A stretch of 35,712 nucleotides of DNA, from the NCBI GenBank assembly GCA_004020365.1, contig SAQR01000005.1:211240-246951 (forward strand), written 5' to 3'. Positions 1 to 8,229 of the stretch are shown piece after piece; positions within the stretch are counted from its first letter, which is position 1, and every line of letters starts with the position of its first letter. Source of the DNA: Mesorhizobium sp. (GTDB lineage: Bacteria; Pseudomonadota; Alphaproteobacteria; Rhizobiales; Rhizobiaceae). The notes beneath the pieces were generated by a model, which had not been told where the DNA came from, did not search any database, and saw only the letters and a program-made list of their open reading frames with translations. Both the position numbers and the translations under genes were made by a program.

Positions 1-724
1 CGATCTCGACGCCCACCGCAACGAGATGGCGAATCCAGATCTCCATTGCGGTGGCAAGGCCGCGCCGGGCCGGACTCCGCGCGCTGCCGAGCTTAAGCAC
101 CATATCGAAAGCGTCGCTCCTGGCGAAGTAACTCTCGGAATTGTTCTCGTCGAGTATCTCCAGTTCCGTGACAGCTGGGCCACCAAGCATGCCGAGGAGC
201 GGCGAGGCATGGCGGTTCTGTTCATGCAGTTCGATGGTTTCGGCATCGGCGAGAAGCACGGCGCCCTCGTGAGACGTCACCCGTTGTGGCCGATAAAACA
301 GCTCAGCGGCTCGCACGACGCAGGCGTCATGCTGACCATCCAGCGCATTGCGCAGGACGACCTGCGCCAGCTGGTTCATGAACAACGGCGGGATATTTTC
401 GGCCGAGCCGCGCGCCAGCGCGAGATATGCGGCCTCGAGTGAGGGAGCGGCCAGCACTTGGTCGCGAAAGGCGATCATGAATTCCCAGTTCTCGCGCGCA
501 TCCGGATCCTCCAATGCGGCGATCTCCTGCTTTGCGACCGGCCGGCGCGGATGATGCACCAAGAGTTCGTGATGCAGGCGCAACTCCGCCGGGCAGGCCG
601 TTTCGGGAGGGAGAAGCTCTGGCCGCGCAAAATATGCCTTCAGAAAGGAGTCGGTCACGAGCAGGCGCCCGGCCTCATCCCTGTCGAGAAGGTGATGACC
701 TGAGGAAACCCAGAAATCCTTCAC
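1..724 (-). CDS. DUF6352-family protein, 3' end outside the window
   Basis: The minus-strand frame starts at GTG 724 with VKDFWVSSGHHLLDRDEAG and runs open for 241 codons to the window edge, so the C-terminus is missing. The GTG overlaps the TGA of the upstream gene (GTGA), which points to translational coupling and supports this start. The N-terminus matches what I remember of DUF6352 proteins found beside formate dehydrogenase genes in Rhizobiales. No catalytic motif, signal peptide or membrane segment is visible; the chain is soluble and largely helical in composition. It is third in a minus-strand unit with the ligase-like and DUF6505 genes. A role as an accessory or maturation factor for formate dehydrogenase is inferred from context only. 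Family assignment is from memory of the N-terminal motif; function is unknown. Confidence 0.75.
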   Translation of the reverse strand, partial: MKDFWVSSGHHLLDRDEAGRLLVTDSFLKAYFARPELLPPETACPAELRLHHELLVHHPRRPVAKQEIAALEDPDARENWEFMIAFRDQVLAAPSLEAAYLALARGSAENIPPLFMNQLAQVVLRNALDGQHDACVVRAAELFYRPQRVTSHEGAVLLADAETIELHEQNRHASPLLGMLGGPAVTELEILDENNSESYFARSDAFDMVLKLGSARSPARRGLATAMEIWIRHLVAVGVEI

Positions 725-1263
725 TTCTGCCTCCCGGCCAATGCTAAGAGATCGAACTTTTCCGTCGACGCATCCTCGCCCTCGATTGCCACAAAGCGGA
801 ATGCCGTTGCCGGCTCCAGCCGGCTCGCCTTGCGGTGCAGGGTGCGAAAACACTCTCGGGTGCCGGCCTGTTCGCTGGTGCGGTTGACCCCGATCAGCGT
901 GTTTGGCGGGTGGTCGCACAGCGATTGCGCGAATTCTATCTCCTGTTCGGCGGCGGCGCGCGCCGTTTCAATGTCCGGCGCACCGCATCGCACCACAAGC
1001 TGCTCGGCCAGCCGATCGACGGCTGCCGCGCGATCATGCGCGGTCGCGTCCGTGACCACGACGAGGGTGGACCAGCCAAAACTGTCAATGCCGAGGAACC
1101 CGGCGCGGAACGCCTGCCGTTGCTTGCCGGAAAGCCTGGCCACATCGGCGCCGAAGAACAGGAAGGTGCCGGTCACCGCCCATTCGCCTGGTTCCGCAGC
1201 GCGCGAATAGACAAACGTGTCCGATGGATCGAGGCGGATCGTTCGCGGCAGCTTCAAAGCCAT
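721..1263 (-). CDS. DUF6505-family protein
   Basis: A 180-residue soluble protein beginning MALKLPRTIRLDPSDTFVYS. The opening resembles DUF6505 proteins, which occur between a ligase-like gene and a DUF6352 gene in Rhizobiales formate dehydrogenase loci. Repeated acidic and aromatic stretches (EPGEWAVTGTFLFFG, FLGIDSFGWSTLVVV) suggest a small alpha/beta fold; there is no recognisable active site, cysteine cluster, signal peptide or membrane segment. It overlaps the upstream ligase-like gene by 10 bases and the downstream DUF6352 gene by 4 bases, so the three are almost certainly cotranscribed and translationally coupled. Function is unknown; a part in formate dehydrogenase biogenesis is inference from gene order. 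Confidence 0.75.
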   Translation of the reverse strand: MALKLPRTIRLDPSDTFVYSRAAEPGEWAVTGTFLFFGADVARLSGKQRQAFRAGFLGIDSFGWSTLVVVTDATAHDRAAAVDRLAEQLVVRCGAPDIETARAAAEQEIEFAQSLCDHPPNTLIGVNRTSEQAGTRECFRTLHRKASRLEPATAFRFVAIEGEDASTEKFDLLALAGRQK

Positions 1264-2003
1264 GGCGTGCCCGTCGTCGGATCGAGCCAGGAGGGCGTGG
1301 CAAGCGCCTCGGGCAGGCTTATTCGCTCGCGAAGCCCGCGAGAGGCCGTGTGGGAAATCAGCAGATCGCCGTTGCCGGCAAGCTCTGTATGCTCATCGCC
1401 CGTTCGGGGCAGCCGGTCGAGCCAGCGGCTGGCGATCGAACCGAAGCCGCTGTCGCTCCATTCGTGGAATGCGGCCATCAGATGGCGGGAGAAGCTCGCA
1501 ACGATCTCACCGGCATCGAGCGAAACGAAGCCGAGTTCGTCAAGCGCACCAAGCAGCGGCCGCAGACCGGGCTCGTCGGCGCGGATGACGGCGGTGCGGA
1601 TCATGCCGGAGAAGACGAGCCAGTCGGGGGGTTCGTTCTCCCGGGCCCCTTCCGGCCAGCCCAGGCGAGCGCCGCCGACGAGAACCCCGTCGACGCGAAT
1701 AGTGTCGGGCCAGTCGAAGGTGATGGGCCGCGACGGCGGAGCTTGGACCGCAAGCGCATCGGCAAGTGCGTTCATGCCGGCATAGATCGCGCGACGCGCA
1801 TCCGCCAGCGGCTCTTCAGGCTCAAGCACCACTGCGAATTCGGCCAGATCGTAGCGGCGCACCCAGGCAAGCGTGCCTGCGCCTTCGTCCGCCGCGATCG
1901 CGCAGGCGTGCGCAAAGGCGTCACCGGCCTCTCTCAGCGGCACGAGGCTGTAAGGCGGTGGCAGTTGGAGGTCGCTGACAGAGGGCCGCATAGGCCGATC
2001 CAT
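1254..2003 (-). CDS. biotin/lipoate-protein ligase-like protein lacking the usual catalytic lysine
   Basis: A 249-residue protein with features of the BPL/LplA fold: GAGTLAWVRR near residue 42 lies where ligases have the GRGRxGRxW loop, and FDWPDTIRVDGVLVGG near residues 95-110 corresponds to the WPND...GRKxAG motif. In true ligases the lysine of GRKxAG contacts the acyl-adenylate; here that stretch reads DGVLVGG, with no lysine. It may therefore bind a ligand or protein without normal acyl transfer. The C-terminal part (about 185-249) is a separate extension ending STGTPWL-like (TTGTPWL). It is the first gene of the minus-strand trio and is divergent from the Fe-S protein gene at 2093. No strong Shine-Dalgarno is seen before ATG 2003; ATG 1991 is an alternative. 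Ligase-fold relation is fairly secure, activity is doubtful. Confidence 0.75.
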   Translation of the reverse strand: MDRPMRPSVSDLQLPPPYSLVPLREAGDAFAHACAIAADEGAGTLAWVRRYDLAEFAVVLEPEEPLADARRAIYAGMNALADALAVQAPPSRPITFDWPDTIRVDGVLVGGARLGWPEGARENEPPDWLVFSGMIRTAVIRADEPGLRPLLGALDELGFVSLDAGEIVASFSRHLMAAFHEWSDSGFGSIASRWLDRLPRTGDEHTELAGNGDLLISHTASRGLRERISLPEALATPSWLDPTTGTPWL

Positions 2004-2006
2004 ATT

Positions 2007-2037
2007 TTGATGACGGCGACTGTAATGTCTTTATAAT
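2007..2037 (+). promoter_or_regulatory. probable sigma-70 promoter for the Fe-S protein gene
   Basis: A perfect -10 hexamer TATAAT lies at 2032-2037 with TTGATG at 2007-2012, giving a 19-base spacer, slightly long. It sits in the short gap between divergent genes and would start transcription near 2044, upstream of both candidate starts (GTG 2063, ATG 2093). Read from sequence alone. Confidence 0.4.
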
Positions 2038-2092
2038 ACTTCCAGGCAAGAGGCGCTACCGCGTGGACAAGGAAGATGCCACGGGAGTCGGA

Positions 2093-4129
2093 ATGAGTCT
2101 GGACAAACCACGCACGGTCCTGGTCTGCTCCTGCGAGCGGAGCATGCCACGCTTCGGCGCCAGCGTCGCCCGCGGATGCAAGGGCGCACGGGTCGAGGCG
2201 GGGGACCAGTTCTGCGGCGCGGAACTCGACCGGGTGCGCAGCGCCCTGAGCGGCGGCGAAGCAGTCACCATCAGCTGCACGCAACAGGCGCCGCTTTTCG
2301 GCGACCTCGCCGAGGAACTCGGTTTCGCAGGCGATCTGGTTTTCGCAAACATTCGCGAGACGGGCGGCTGGTCGCAGGATGCTGCTGCTGCCGGCCCGAA
2401 AGCGGCGGCTCTGCTCGCCATGGCGGCCGAACCCGCTTCGCCACCCGCGCTGGTTACGCTTTCGAGCAATGGCGTCGTCCTGGTCTATGGCTGCGACGCG
2501 ACGGCGATCGATGCGGGCCGGCAACTCGCCGAAAAGCTGGACGTCACTGTTTTGCTTAGCCGTCCGCGCGAAATAGCGCCGCACCGGGTCTGGGATTTTC
2601 CCGTCATGCAGGGAACGATCCGGCAAGCGCGCGGCCATCTTGGCGCCTTCGAGCTGACAGTCGACGATTTCGCGGCGCCCAATCCATCTTCGCGCGATCG
2701 GCTCGGCTTCGGGATATCGCGGGATGGAGCGGTCTCGAATGCCGACATCATCCTTGATCTCTCCGGCGGGGTTCCACTTTTCCCTGCTCATGAATTGCGC
2801 GACGGCTATGTGAAGGCCGATCCCGGCGATCGCGCCTCTGTCGCCACTGCGATCGCGAGGGCAGCCGATTTGGTTGGCGAGTTCGACAAGCCGCGCTTCA
2901 TCGATTTTTCCGCCGATCTGTGCGCCCATTCGAGATCGCGCATCACCGGCTGCACACGGTGCCTCGACCTGTGCCCGACAGGGGCGATAGCGCCTGCCGG
3001 CGACCACGTCGCAATCGATGCGGAAGTGTGCGCCGGCTGCGGCAGCTGCGCGGCGGCATGTCCCACGGGCGCTGCCGCCTACGCGGTGCCGGATGCCGAG
3101 TCGCTGCTTCGGCGGCTGCGGACGCTTCTTCTCACCTATCGAGAGGCGGGCGGCCTGGACGCGATTGTGCTTTTCCATGATCTCGGCCATGGCGAGCCGC
3201 TGATCGACGCACTTGCCCGGTTCGGCGCGGGTCTCCCCGCAAATGTCCTGCCGGTCGCGGTGAACGAGATAACCCAGTTAGGGGTGGAGGCGTGGACCGC
3301 ACCGGTCGCCTGGGGCGCTTGCGCCGTAAGGGCGCTGTCGTCGGCCAAGCCAAGGCATGAGCTTACCGGAATTGCGGCAAACATCGCAATCGCCAATCTT
3401 TTGAGCCGGTCTCTCGGTTATGGCGCGGAGGTTTGCGGATTGATCGAAGCGGACGACCCCAATATCCTCGCCTCGACCCTCGACCTGATTACTCCAGATG
3501 TTGCGCCGCGGCGCCCGGCGGCATTCCTGCCGCTCGGCAAGAAGCGCAGCTTGCTGACGAGCACCATGCTCGAGCTGCATCGAGCTGCGCCGACGCCGGT
3601 TGACCGCGTGGCGTTGCCTGCAGCAGCTCCGTTCGGCGGCCTGGAGGTCAATGTCGACGGCTGCACGCTCTGCCTCTCTTGTGTATCGGCCTGTCCAACC
3701 GGGGCGCTTTCCGACAGCGAACAGCAGCCGGCCTTGTATTTTTCCGAGAGCGCCTGCGTGCAGTGCGGCCTTTGCGCCGCGACCTGCCCGGAGAAGGTCA
3801 TCACCTTGACGCCGCAGGTTGATTTCCAGGCATGGGGCGCCCGCCGGGTCGTGAAGCAAGAGCAGCCGTACAACTGCATCCGCTGCGCAAAGCCGTTCGG
3901 CACAAGGAGCACCGTCGAGCGGATCGTCGCCAAGCTCGAAGGCAAACACTGGATGTTTGCAGGCGAGAACGCACGGCGGCTCGACCTTGTACGGATGTGC
4001 GACAATTGCCGCGTCGATGCGGCGATGAATGAGGGCTTCGATCCTTATGCGGGCCATGGTCGCCCGCCGCCGCGAACCACTGAAGACTATCTGCGGGAGC
4101 GCAAGGCCTCGAGGGACAAGCCGGTCTGA
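2093..4129 (+). CDS. large multi-cluster 4Fe-4S protein
   Basis: A soluble protein of 678 residues from ATG 2093, chosen because GGGAG lies five bases upstream; GTG 2063 would add ten residues. The N-terminal third begins with a CSCER motif and further cysteines (GCKGARV, FCGAEL, ISCTQQ). Two ferredoxin-type clusters follow in the middle (CTRCLDLCPTGA, CAGCGSCAAACPTGA), then a cluster-free alpha/beta stretch, then two more (CTLCLSCVSACPTGA, CVQCGLCAATCPEKV), and finally a CIRC...CDNC pair that could bind zinc or iron. It could thus hold four 4Fe-4S clusters and carry electrons over distance. It faces the ligase-like/DUF6505/DUF6352 trio, and similar genes accompany formate dehydrogenase in related bacteria. 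Whether it is an electron carrier or a maturation factor cannot be told; no signal peptide or membrane segment is present. Confidence 0.85.
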   Translation: MSLDKPRTVLVCSCERSMPRFGASVARGCKGARVEAGDQFCGAELDRVRSALSGGEAVTISCTQQAPLFGDLAEELGFAGDLVFANIRETGGWSQDAAAAGPKAAALLAMAAEPASPPALVTLSSNGVVLVYGCDATAIDAGRQLAEKLDVTVLLSRPREIAPHRVWDFPVMQGTIRQARGHLGAFELTVDDFAAPNPSSRDRLGFGISRDGAVSNADIILDLSGGVPLFPAHELRDGYVKADPGDRASVATAIARAADLVGEFDKPRFIDFSADLCAHSRSRITGCTRCLDLCPTGAIAPAGDHVAIDAEVCAGCGSCAAACPTGAAAYAVPDAESLLRRLRTLLLTYREAGGLDAIVLFHDLGHGEPLIDALARFGAGLPANVLPVAVNEITQLGVEAWTAPVAWGACAVRALSSAKPRHELTGIAANIAIANLLSRSLGYGAEVCGLIEADDPNILASTLDLITPDVAPRRPAAFLPLGKKRSLLTSTMLELHRAAPTPVDRVALPAAAPFGGLEVNVDGCTLCLSCVSACPTGALSDSEQQPALYFSESACVQCGLCAATCPEKVITLTPQVDFQAWGARRVVKQEQPYNCIRCAKPFGTRSTVERIVAKLEGKHWMFAGENARRLDLVRMCDNCRVDAAMNEGFDPYAGHGRPPPRTTEDYLRERKASRDKPV

Positions 4130-4464
4130 GCCCTGGGGCTGAGCACCGCCCAAGGCGCGGCGCCGTCGGCGACCAGCTTGCTGTGGCCGTTGATCGGCCG
4201 TCTTTCCTGATGCGGCCGCGATCTGCTTCAGCGACAGCGCCGCAGGGTTGCCGTGCGTCGCCTTCGACCGATAGAAGCGGAGAGCCGGCTTCGAGGGTGG
4301 CCAAGCGGGTTAGACAGGCAACACGCAAATAAACGCCCCTAGCAATCAAATCTTCAGCATAGCCTGACATGCTTGTCCCTCGGCCGACCGCCGGGTGGCT
4401 CGAATGGATGTACAGGAAAGGGGGCTTCAGGGCCCGTCGATTGGTAGATCGAACGCACCTCGAC
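4130..4464. other. intergenic region without a supported gene
   Basis: The stretch between the Fe-S protein and the diguanylate cyclase carries no frame with family resemblance or a good ribosome binding site. If translation of the cyclase begins at ATG 4369 rather than 4465, the last 96 bases are coding. A short tRNA D-arm-like run at 4296-4320 has no acceptor or T arm around it. Confidence 0.5.
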
Positions 4465-5700
4465 ATGCAGGACGATCCTGCCGTCACGGCGGAAGTTGAA
4501 CGACTTCTGGCGCATCGCACGCGCGACATCCGGCTCAAAGGTGAGATCAAACGCCTGTTTCAGGCACGTGTCTGGTCGCAAACGGCCAAGATCATCCGCG
4601 CCTGGATGACATGGGTGGCATTCCTCGATGTGCTGACGCTGGCGCTCAACATGGTGATGCTGCCAAGGTCGATCGCGCTATCCATGCTCCTGCCTGGCGC
4701 CATCATCCCTCCCGTCGCTGCAGCCGTGGTCCTTGTCTGGCGAAAACGGCGCCCGTCCTGGGTCCAGGGGGTTTCGCTGATCACAGGCATGTTCCTCATC
4801 CTGTTGTCGATCGTATTGGTTGGCGCAAGCGCCGGCGGCGAGTTCTACGAACGGCACTTGAACATCATGCTGTTCGTCGCGATTACCGCCATCATCATCT
4901 TCGGCATCCCTCAGGCATGGACCGTGACGGTCGCCGCTTTGGCTCTCGGTCTCTATCTCGTCTTCCAGGTGCAGAACCCGGGCCTTGAGATCGGCAATGC
5001 AGTGGCTGCCACGTTGTTTTTCGCCAGCGGCATTCTCGCTACGGTCACCGCGCGGCGTACGATGACAATTCTGGCTCAGAAGACTTTTCTGTTCGAGCTT
5101 CGAGACCGGCACAGGGTTGCCGAACTGGCCGAAGCGAACGATCGGCTGGAGCTTCTGGCGAGAACCGATCCGCTAACCGGCATCGACAATCGGCGCCGGA
5201 TGACGGAAACGCTCGACCACGTGTGGGGCGGTGGCGGTAAATGCCCCGGCGGTGCCGCTATGCTGATGTGCGACATCGACCACTTCAAGAAGCTCAACGA
5301 TCATCTCGGTCATGCCGAGGGCGATCGTTGTCTCATCGAGGTCGCCCGCTTGATCCGGGAGAATGTGAGGCGCGATCGCGATCATGTGGCGCGCTACGGC
5401 GGTGAGGAATTTCTCGTGCTCCTTCCAAGTGTGAACGAGCAGGAGGCCGCCATTGTAGCCGAGCGAATTCGCGAGTGTGTTGAAGCTGCCTGTTTTCCCA
5501 ATCCTGGATCGCGCGTGTCCCGCTATATCACCCTTAGCATCGGCGTGGCGGTCCAGGCACCGGCCCAGGCCATTTCGCCGGAGCAGCTTCAGCGCCAAGC
5601 GGATGAAGCACTCTATGTTGCCAAGCAAACCGGCCGCAATCGGGTGGTGTTCCACAGGCTGGAGTCATCAAGCTTTTTGGGCGCTCGGTCGATGCGGTGA
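4465..5700 (+). CDS. membrane-bound GGDEF diguanylate cyclase
   Basis: Makes cyclic di-GMP from two GTP. The protein is 411 residues from ATG 4465; ATG 4369 would add 32 residues that look unlike the rest. Neither start has a clear Shine-Dalgarno. About six hydrophobic segments occupy residues 55-235 as a membrane sensor module with no named domain. A short helical linker (LRDRHRVAELAEANDRLELL) leads to a GGDEF domain with the entry motif DPLTGIDNRR, the metal-binding MCDIDHFKKLND and the active-site loop RYGGEEF near residues 310-316. An RDRD inhibitory-site motif lies five residues before GGEEF, so product feedback inhibition is expected. No EAL domain. The gene ends only 9 bases from the convergent WD40-cytochrome gene. 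It probably has no direct tie to formate metabolism; the signal sensed is unknown. Confidence 0.92.
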   Translation: MQDDPAVTAEVERLLAHRTRDIRLKGEIKRLFQARVWSQTAKIIRAWMTWVAFLDVLTLALNMVMLPRSIALSMLLPGAIIPPVAAAVVLVWRKRRPSWVQGVSLITGMFLILLSIVLVGASAGGEFYERHLNIMLFVAITAIIIFGIPQAWTVTVAALALGLYLVFQVQNPGLEIGNAVAATLFFASGILATVTARRTMTILAQKTFLFELRDRHRVAELAEANDRLELLARTDPLTGIDNRRRMTETLDHVWGGGGKCPGGAAMLMCDIDHFKKLNDHLGHAEGDRCLIEVARLIRENVRRDRDHVARYGGEEFLVLLPSVNEQEAAIVAERIRECVEAACFPNPGSRVSRYITLSIGVAVQAPAQAISPEQLQRQADEALYVAKQTGRNRVVFHRLESSSFLGARSMR

Positions 5701-5709
5701 TGTCAAAGT

Positions 5710-6996
5710 TCAGTCGGTGCGTGTCTCGGCCTGAAGAAAGCGGATCAGGGCTGCCCGATCCTCGGCATTGCTGATCGTCTGTTCAGGCATCTTGGTGCCG
5801 GGGGTGTAGGCGTTCGGACCGAACTCGAACAGCTCCGACACGGTTTCCGGTGTCCAGACGATGTCCATTTTCTGGAAAGCGGGCGAATAGTGGTAACCCG
5901 GCACGGACGCTATTTTGCGCCCGAAAATGCCATGCAGCGTCGGCCCGGCTCGATTGCCGTCGTTCGGGTCGAGCGTATGGCAGGCAACACAGGCGCGAAA
6001 TATATCCGCGTCCGGATTACCCGCGTATCTGGCCATCGGATCGGTCCTGCCTGCCGTAGCGGCTCCAAGGCGCTCGCCCGTCTCGACGTTCCATTCCCGC
6101 ACCAGATGGTCGGCGCCGCCAGCCAGAAGCGTCTTGCCGCCAGCCGCGAACGCAAGCGACCATGCCGCCACGCCGGACGTGTCGAGCGTGCGGATGGTGG
6201 AGAGGCTGATAGCGTCCAGCAACAGGATTCCATCACCGATGCCGGCGACGGCGAGATGGTTCGCGTCTGGCGTGGCGGCGAGAGCAATCACCGGTTTGCC
6301 TAAGACCGGAACTTCCAGCTGCACATTGCCGCGTCGGTCGAGCAGCCGTACCTGCCCGTCAGCACCTGCGACGAACAGGCGGTCGCCGTTAGCTCTTGCA
6401 AGCGTATTGAGCGGCGTCGGCATGATGGCCCGAACCGGCGGCGCCCCAGCCTGGCTCGGCCAAAAGATGACTGTCGCGTCATAGCCGGCACTGACGAGGG
6501 TTGCGTCCGCCAGGAAGGCGAGCGCATTGACGTTTGCACGATGACCTTCCAGCACGCGCGCTGGCCCACCGGCAAGCGGCCAGAGCCGGACGGTGGTGTC
6601 CCAGGACGCCGAAGCCAACATCGACCCGTCGGGTGACAGTTCAAGGTCGGCGACAGGTCCGGTGTGACCCACCAGAATTTGGGCCGGCTCGCCTCGACCG
6701 ATTTGCCAGATCGCGATGCGACCATCCGCACCGGCGCTGGCAAAGCGCCCGTTCGGCAGTGCGGCGACGGCACTTACCTCACCTTCATGAAAGAGCAGCA
6801 CGTCGCGCGCTTCGCCGGTGTCGAGCGACCAGATGATCGTCTTGGTGTCAAAACTGCCGGTTGCCACCGTCTTTCCGTCCGGCGCCACGGAAATCGCCCG
6901 CACCGGACCGCCATGCCCGCGCAGTTCCGCACCATGTGCCGCCGCGCCGGCGAGGAAAACAGTAGCGAGCAAAGCTATTGCGAGCGTCTTATGCAT
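5710..6996 (-). CDS. secreted WD40-repeat protein fused to a C-terminal cytochrome c domain
   Basis: A 428-residue protein. Residues 1-22 form a Sec signal peptide (MHKTLAIALLATVFLAGAAA), so it acts in the periplasm. Residues about 24-300 are WD40-like repeats with typical ends such as DTKTIIWSL, DGRIAIWQI, WDTTVRLWPL, YDATVIFWPS and HLVREWNVETG, giving a beta-propeller. The last third is a class I cytochrome c: haem motif CVACH at 336-340, PTLHGIFGRK, and GTKMPEQ whose methionine near 403 is the likely axial ligand. The propeller probably docks a redox partner and the haem moves electrons. It is divergent from the small DUF6494 gene. The partner is not visible in the window; a link to formate oxidation would be speculation because the formate dehydrogenase here is cytoplasmic. 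Confidence 0.9.
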   Translation of the reverse strand: MHKTLAIALLATVFLAGAAAHGAELRGHGGPVRAISVAPDGKTVATGSFDTKTIIWSLDTGEARDVLLFHEGEVSAVAALPNGRFASAGADGRIAIWQIGRGEPAQILVGHTGPVADLELSPDGSMLASASWDTTVRLWPLAGGPARVLEGHRANVNALAFLADATLVSAGYDATVIFWPSQAGAPPVRAIMPTPLNTLARANGDRLFVAGADGQVRLLDRRGNVQLEVPVLGKPVIALAATPDANHLAVAGIGDGILLLDAISLSTIRTLDTSGVAAWSLAFAAGGKTLLAGGADHLVREWNVETGERLGAATAGRTDPMARYAGNPDADIFRACVACHTLDPNDGNRAGPTLHGIFGRKIASVPGYHYSPAFQKMDIVWTPETVSELFEFGPNAYTPGTKMPEQTISNAEDRAALIRFLQAETRTD

Positions 6997-7105
6997 TGCG
7001 CATCATACGTTTCCGTGTTCCGCTGGCGGGCAGCGGCTTCGCCGGGGAGCAGCATGCGGTCGCGACCCGACCAGCCGCACAGTCCTGGCTATTAGAGGCA
7101 ATCCT

Positions 7106-7312
7106 ATGACCCAAAACATGGAAACCGATCCCTTCAATGTGTCGATGCGCAAGTTCCTGAAGCAGGTTGGTGTCACCTCGCAGCAGGCGATCGAAAAGGC
7201 CGTGGCCGATGCGGGACTGAAAGGGCAGGGGCGCTTGACCGTGAGGGCCGTGATTACGGCTGAACGCGCCGGTCTGCACCACGTCGTCGAAGGCGATATC
7301 GACCTTGGCTGA
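7106..7312 (+). CDS. DUF6494-family small protein
   Basis: A 68-residue protein starting at ATG 7106 (MTQNMETDPFNVSMRKFLKQ), with AGAGG about eight bases upstream. The pattern FNVSMRKFLKQVGVTSQQ followed by a basic middle and the ending HHVVEGDIDLG agrees with DUF6494 proteins of Proteobacteria as I recall them. It has no membrane segment or cysteine. It is divergent from the WD40-cytochrome gene and ends 41 bases before the convergent regulator gene. Function unknown. Confidence 0.8.
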   Translation: MTQNMETDPFNVSMRKFLKQVGVTSQQAIEKAVADAGLKGQGRLTVRAVITAERAGLHHVVEGDIDLG

Positions 7313-7353
7313 ACAGGTTCGGCGGTGCGCCCGGCGCCCCATCGACGCCTACG

Positions 7354-8229
7354 TCAATGGAAGAACCGGACCTGCCCGGCCGGGCTCGTGTCATAGCCCG
7401 TGAGTTCTGCGGCCCGCTGAGCGAAGCTTTCCTGGGCCATGAGGCGGATCAGCGCCTGGATCGAAGCCTGGAAATAGGTTCGCTGCCGCATCAGCAGATC
7501 GAAATCCTCCCACGCCAATGATACGAACTCGAGGCCGGCGGCGCGCGCTGCGGCGCGTGTGGCGATGCCGCAATCGGCCCGCCCGGTCCGGATCGCGGCA
7601 GCGAGATCGGGCCCTGTCAGGCATGGCGGCTCGAGCCGGTGCAACCGATTCTGGCTGGCGCCGGCGCGGGCGACCAGGACATCCAGCAGCATTTGGGCTC
7701 CGGCCCCGGCCTGGCGCACCGCGATTTTGGCGCCGCTTTCAAGGACATCGGCCAGGCTGTTGAGCGATCGGGGGTTGCCCGGCGGCAGCAGCAGCCCCTG
7801 TTCGCGCCGCGCGAAACCGATCAGCACCGCATCGTGCAGCCGCGGCATGGCGCGCGCGGCCTCCACATTGGGGTCGGCTGCATCGCTGTGGAAATGGATC
7901 GCCGCAGCGGCAACCTCGCCACGCAAAAGACGCGCAACGCCGCCTGCCGTCCCCTCGGTCAGCGAGGCGAGGCCGGAGCCCGCCTGGCGAAGGCTCCATT
8001 CAAGCAGGTCGTCCTGGCTGCCGCCTACGATGGGCGGCGGCTCGGGAGGGATCATTCCCTCGGGATGCGCCAATCCCGAAAGAACCCACCGGTCGAGTTC
8101 GTTGCGCGGAAACAGCCACTTGCCCGTCACTTTGCTGCACGGGATGCGGTTTTTGGCGACCAATTCGTAAAGCTTGCGTTCGCCAAGGCGCAAATAGTCC
8201 GCGGCTTCCACAGTCGTCAGCAAATCCAT
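7354..8229 (-). CDS. HTH regulator with binding-protein-like effector domain, probable regulator of tungstate uptake
   Basis: A 291-residue protein. Residues 1-55 form an excisionase/MerR-type helix-turn-helix (LLTTVEAADYLRLGERKLYE, then KWLFPRNELDRWV). Residues about 75-291 resemble the periplasmic-binding-protein-like domain PF12727, with GSQDDLLEWSLRQAG, AAIHFHSD, GLLLPPGNPRSL, QAGAGAQMLLD and GRADCGIATRAAA as landmarks. Such proteins are cytoplasmic here (no signal peptide) and are thought to sense an oxyanion or pterin ligand. The gene is divergent from the tup operon with only 96 bases between, so it likely controls tup expression in response to tungstate or molybdate, taking the place of ModE, of which no gene is seen. 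The same kind of domain is fused to the MoeA at 11789. Domain assignment is fairly secure; ligand and role are inferred. Confidence 0.85.
   Translation of the reverse strand: MDLLTTVEAADYLRLGERKLYELVAKNRIPCSKVTGKWLFPRNELDRWVLSGLAHPEGMIPPEPPPIVGGSQDDLLEWSLRQAGSGLASLTEGTAGGVARLLRGEVAAAAIHFHSDAADPNVEAARAMPRLHDAVLIGFARREQGLLLPPGNPRSLNSLADVLESGAKIAVRQAGAGAQMLLDVLVARAGASQNRLHRLEPPCLTGPDLAAAIRTGRADCGIATRAAARAAGLEFVSLAWEDFDLLMRQRTYFQASIQALIRLMAQESFAQRAAELTGYDTSPAGQVRFFH

Noticed and set aside
1934-3190. Long minus-strand frame opposite the Fe-S protein gene
   Set aside because: Composition is arginine and alanine rich, without motifs, and it overlaps genes with clear cysteine-cluster or ligase motifs.
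4296-4320. tRNA D-arm-like sequence
   Set aside because: The run GGTGGCCAAGCGGGTTAGAC resembles a tRNA 5' part, but no acceptor stem, anticodon arm or T-loop can be placed around it.
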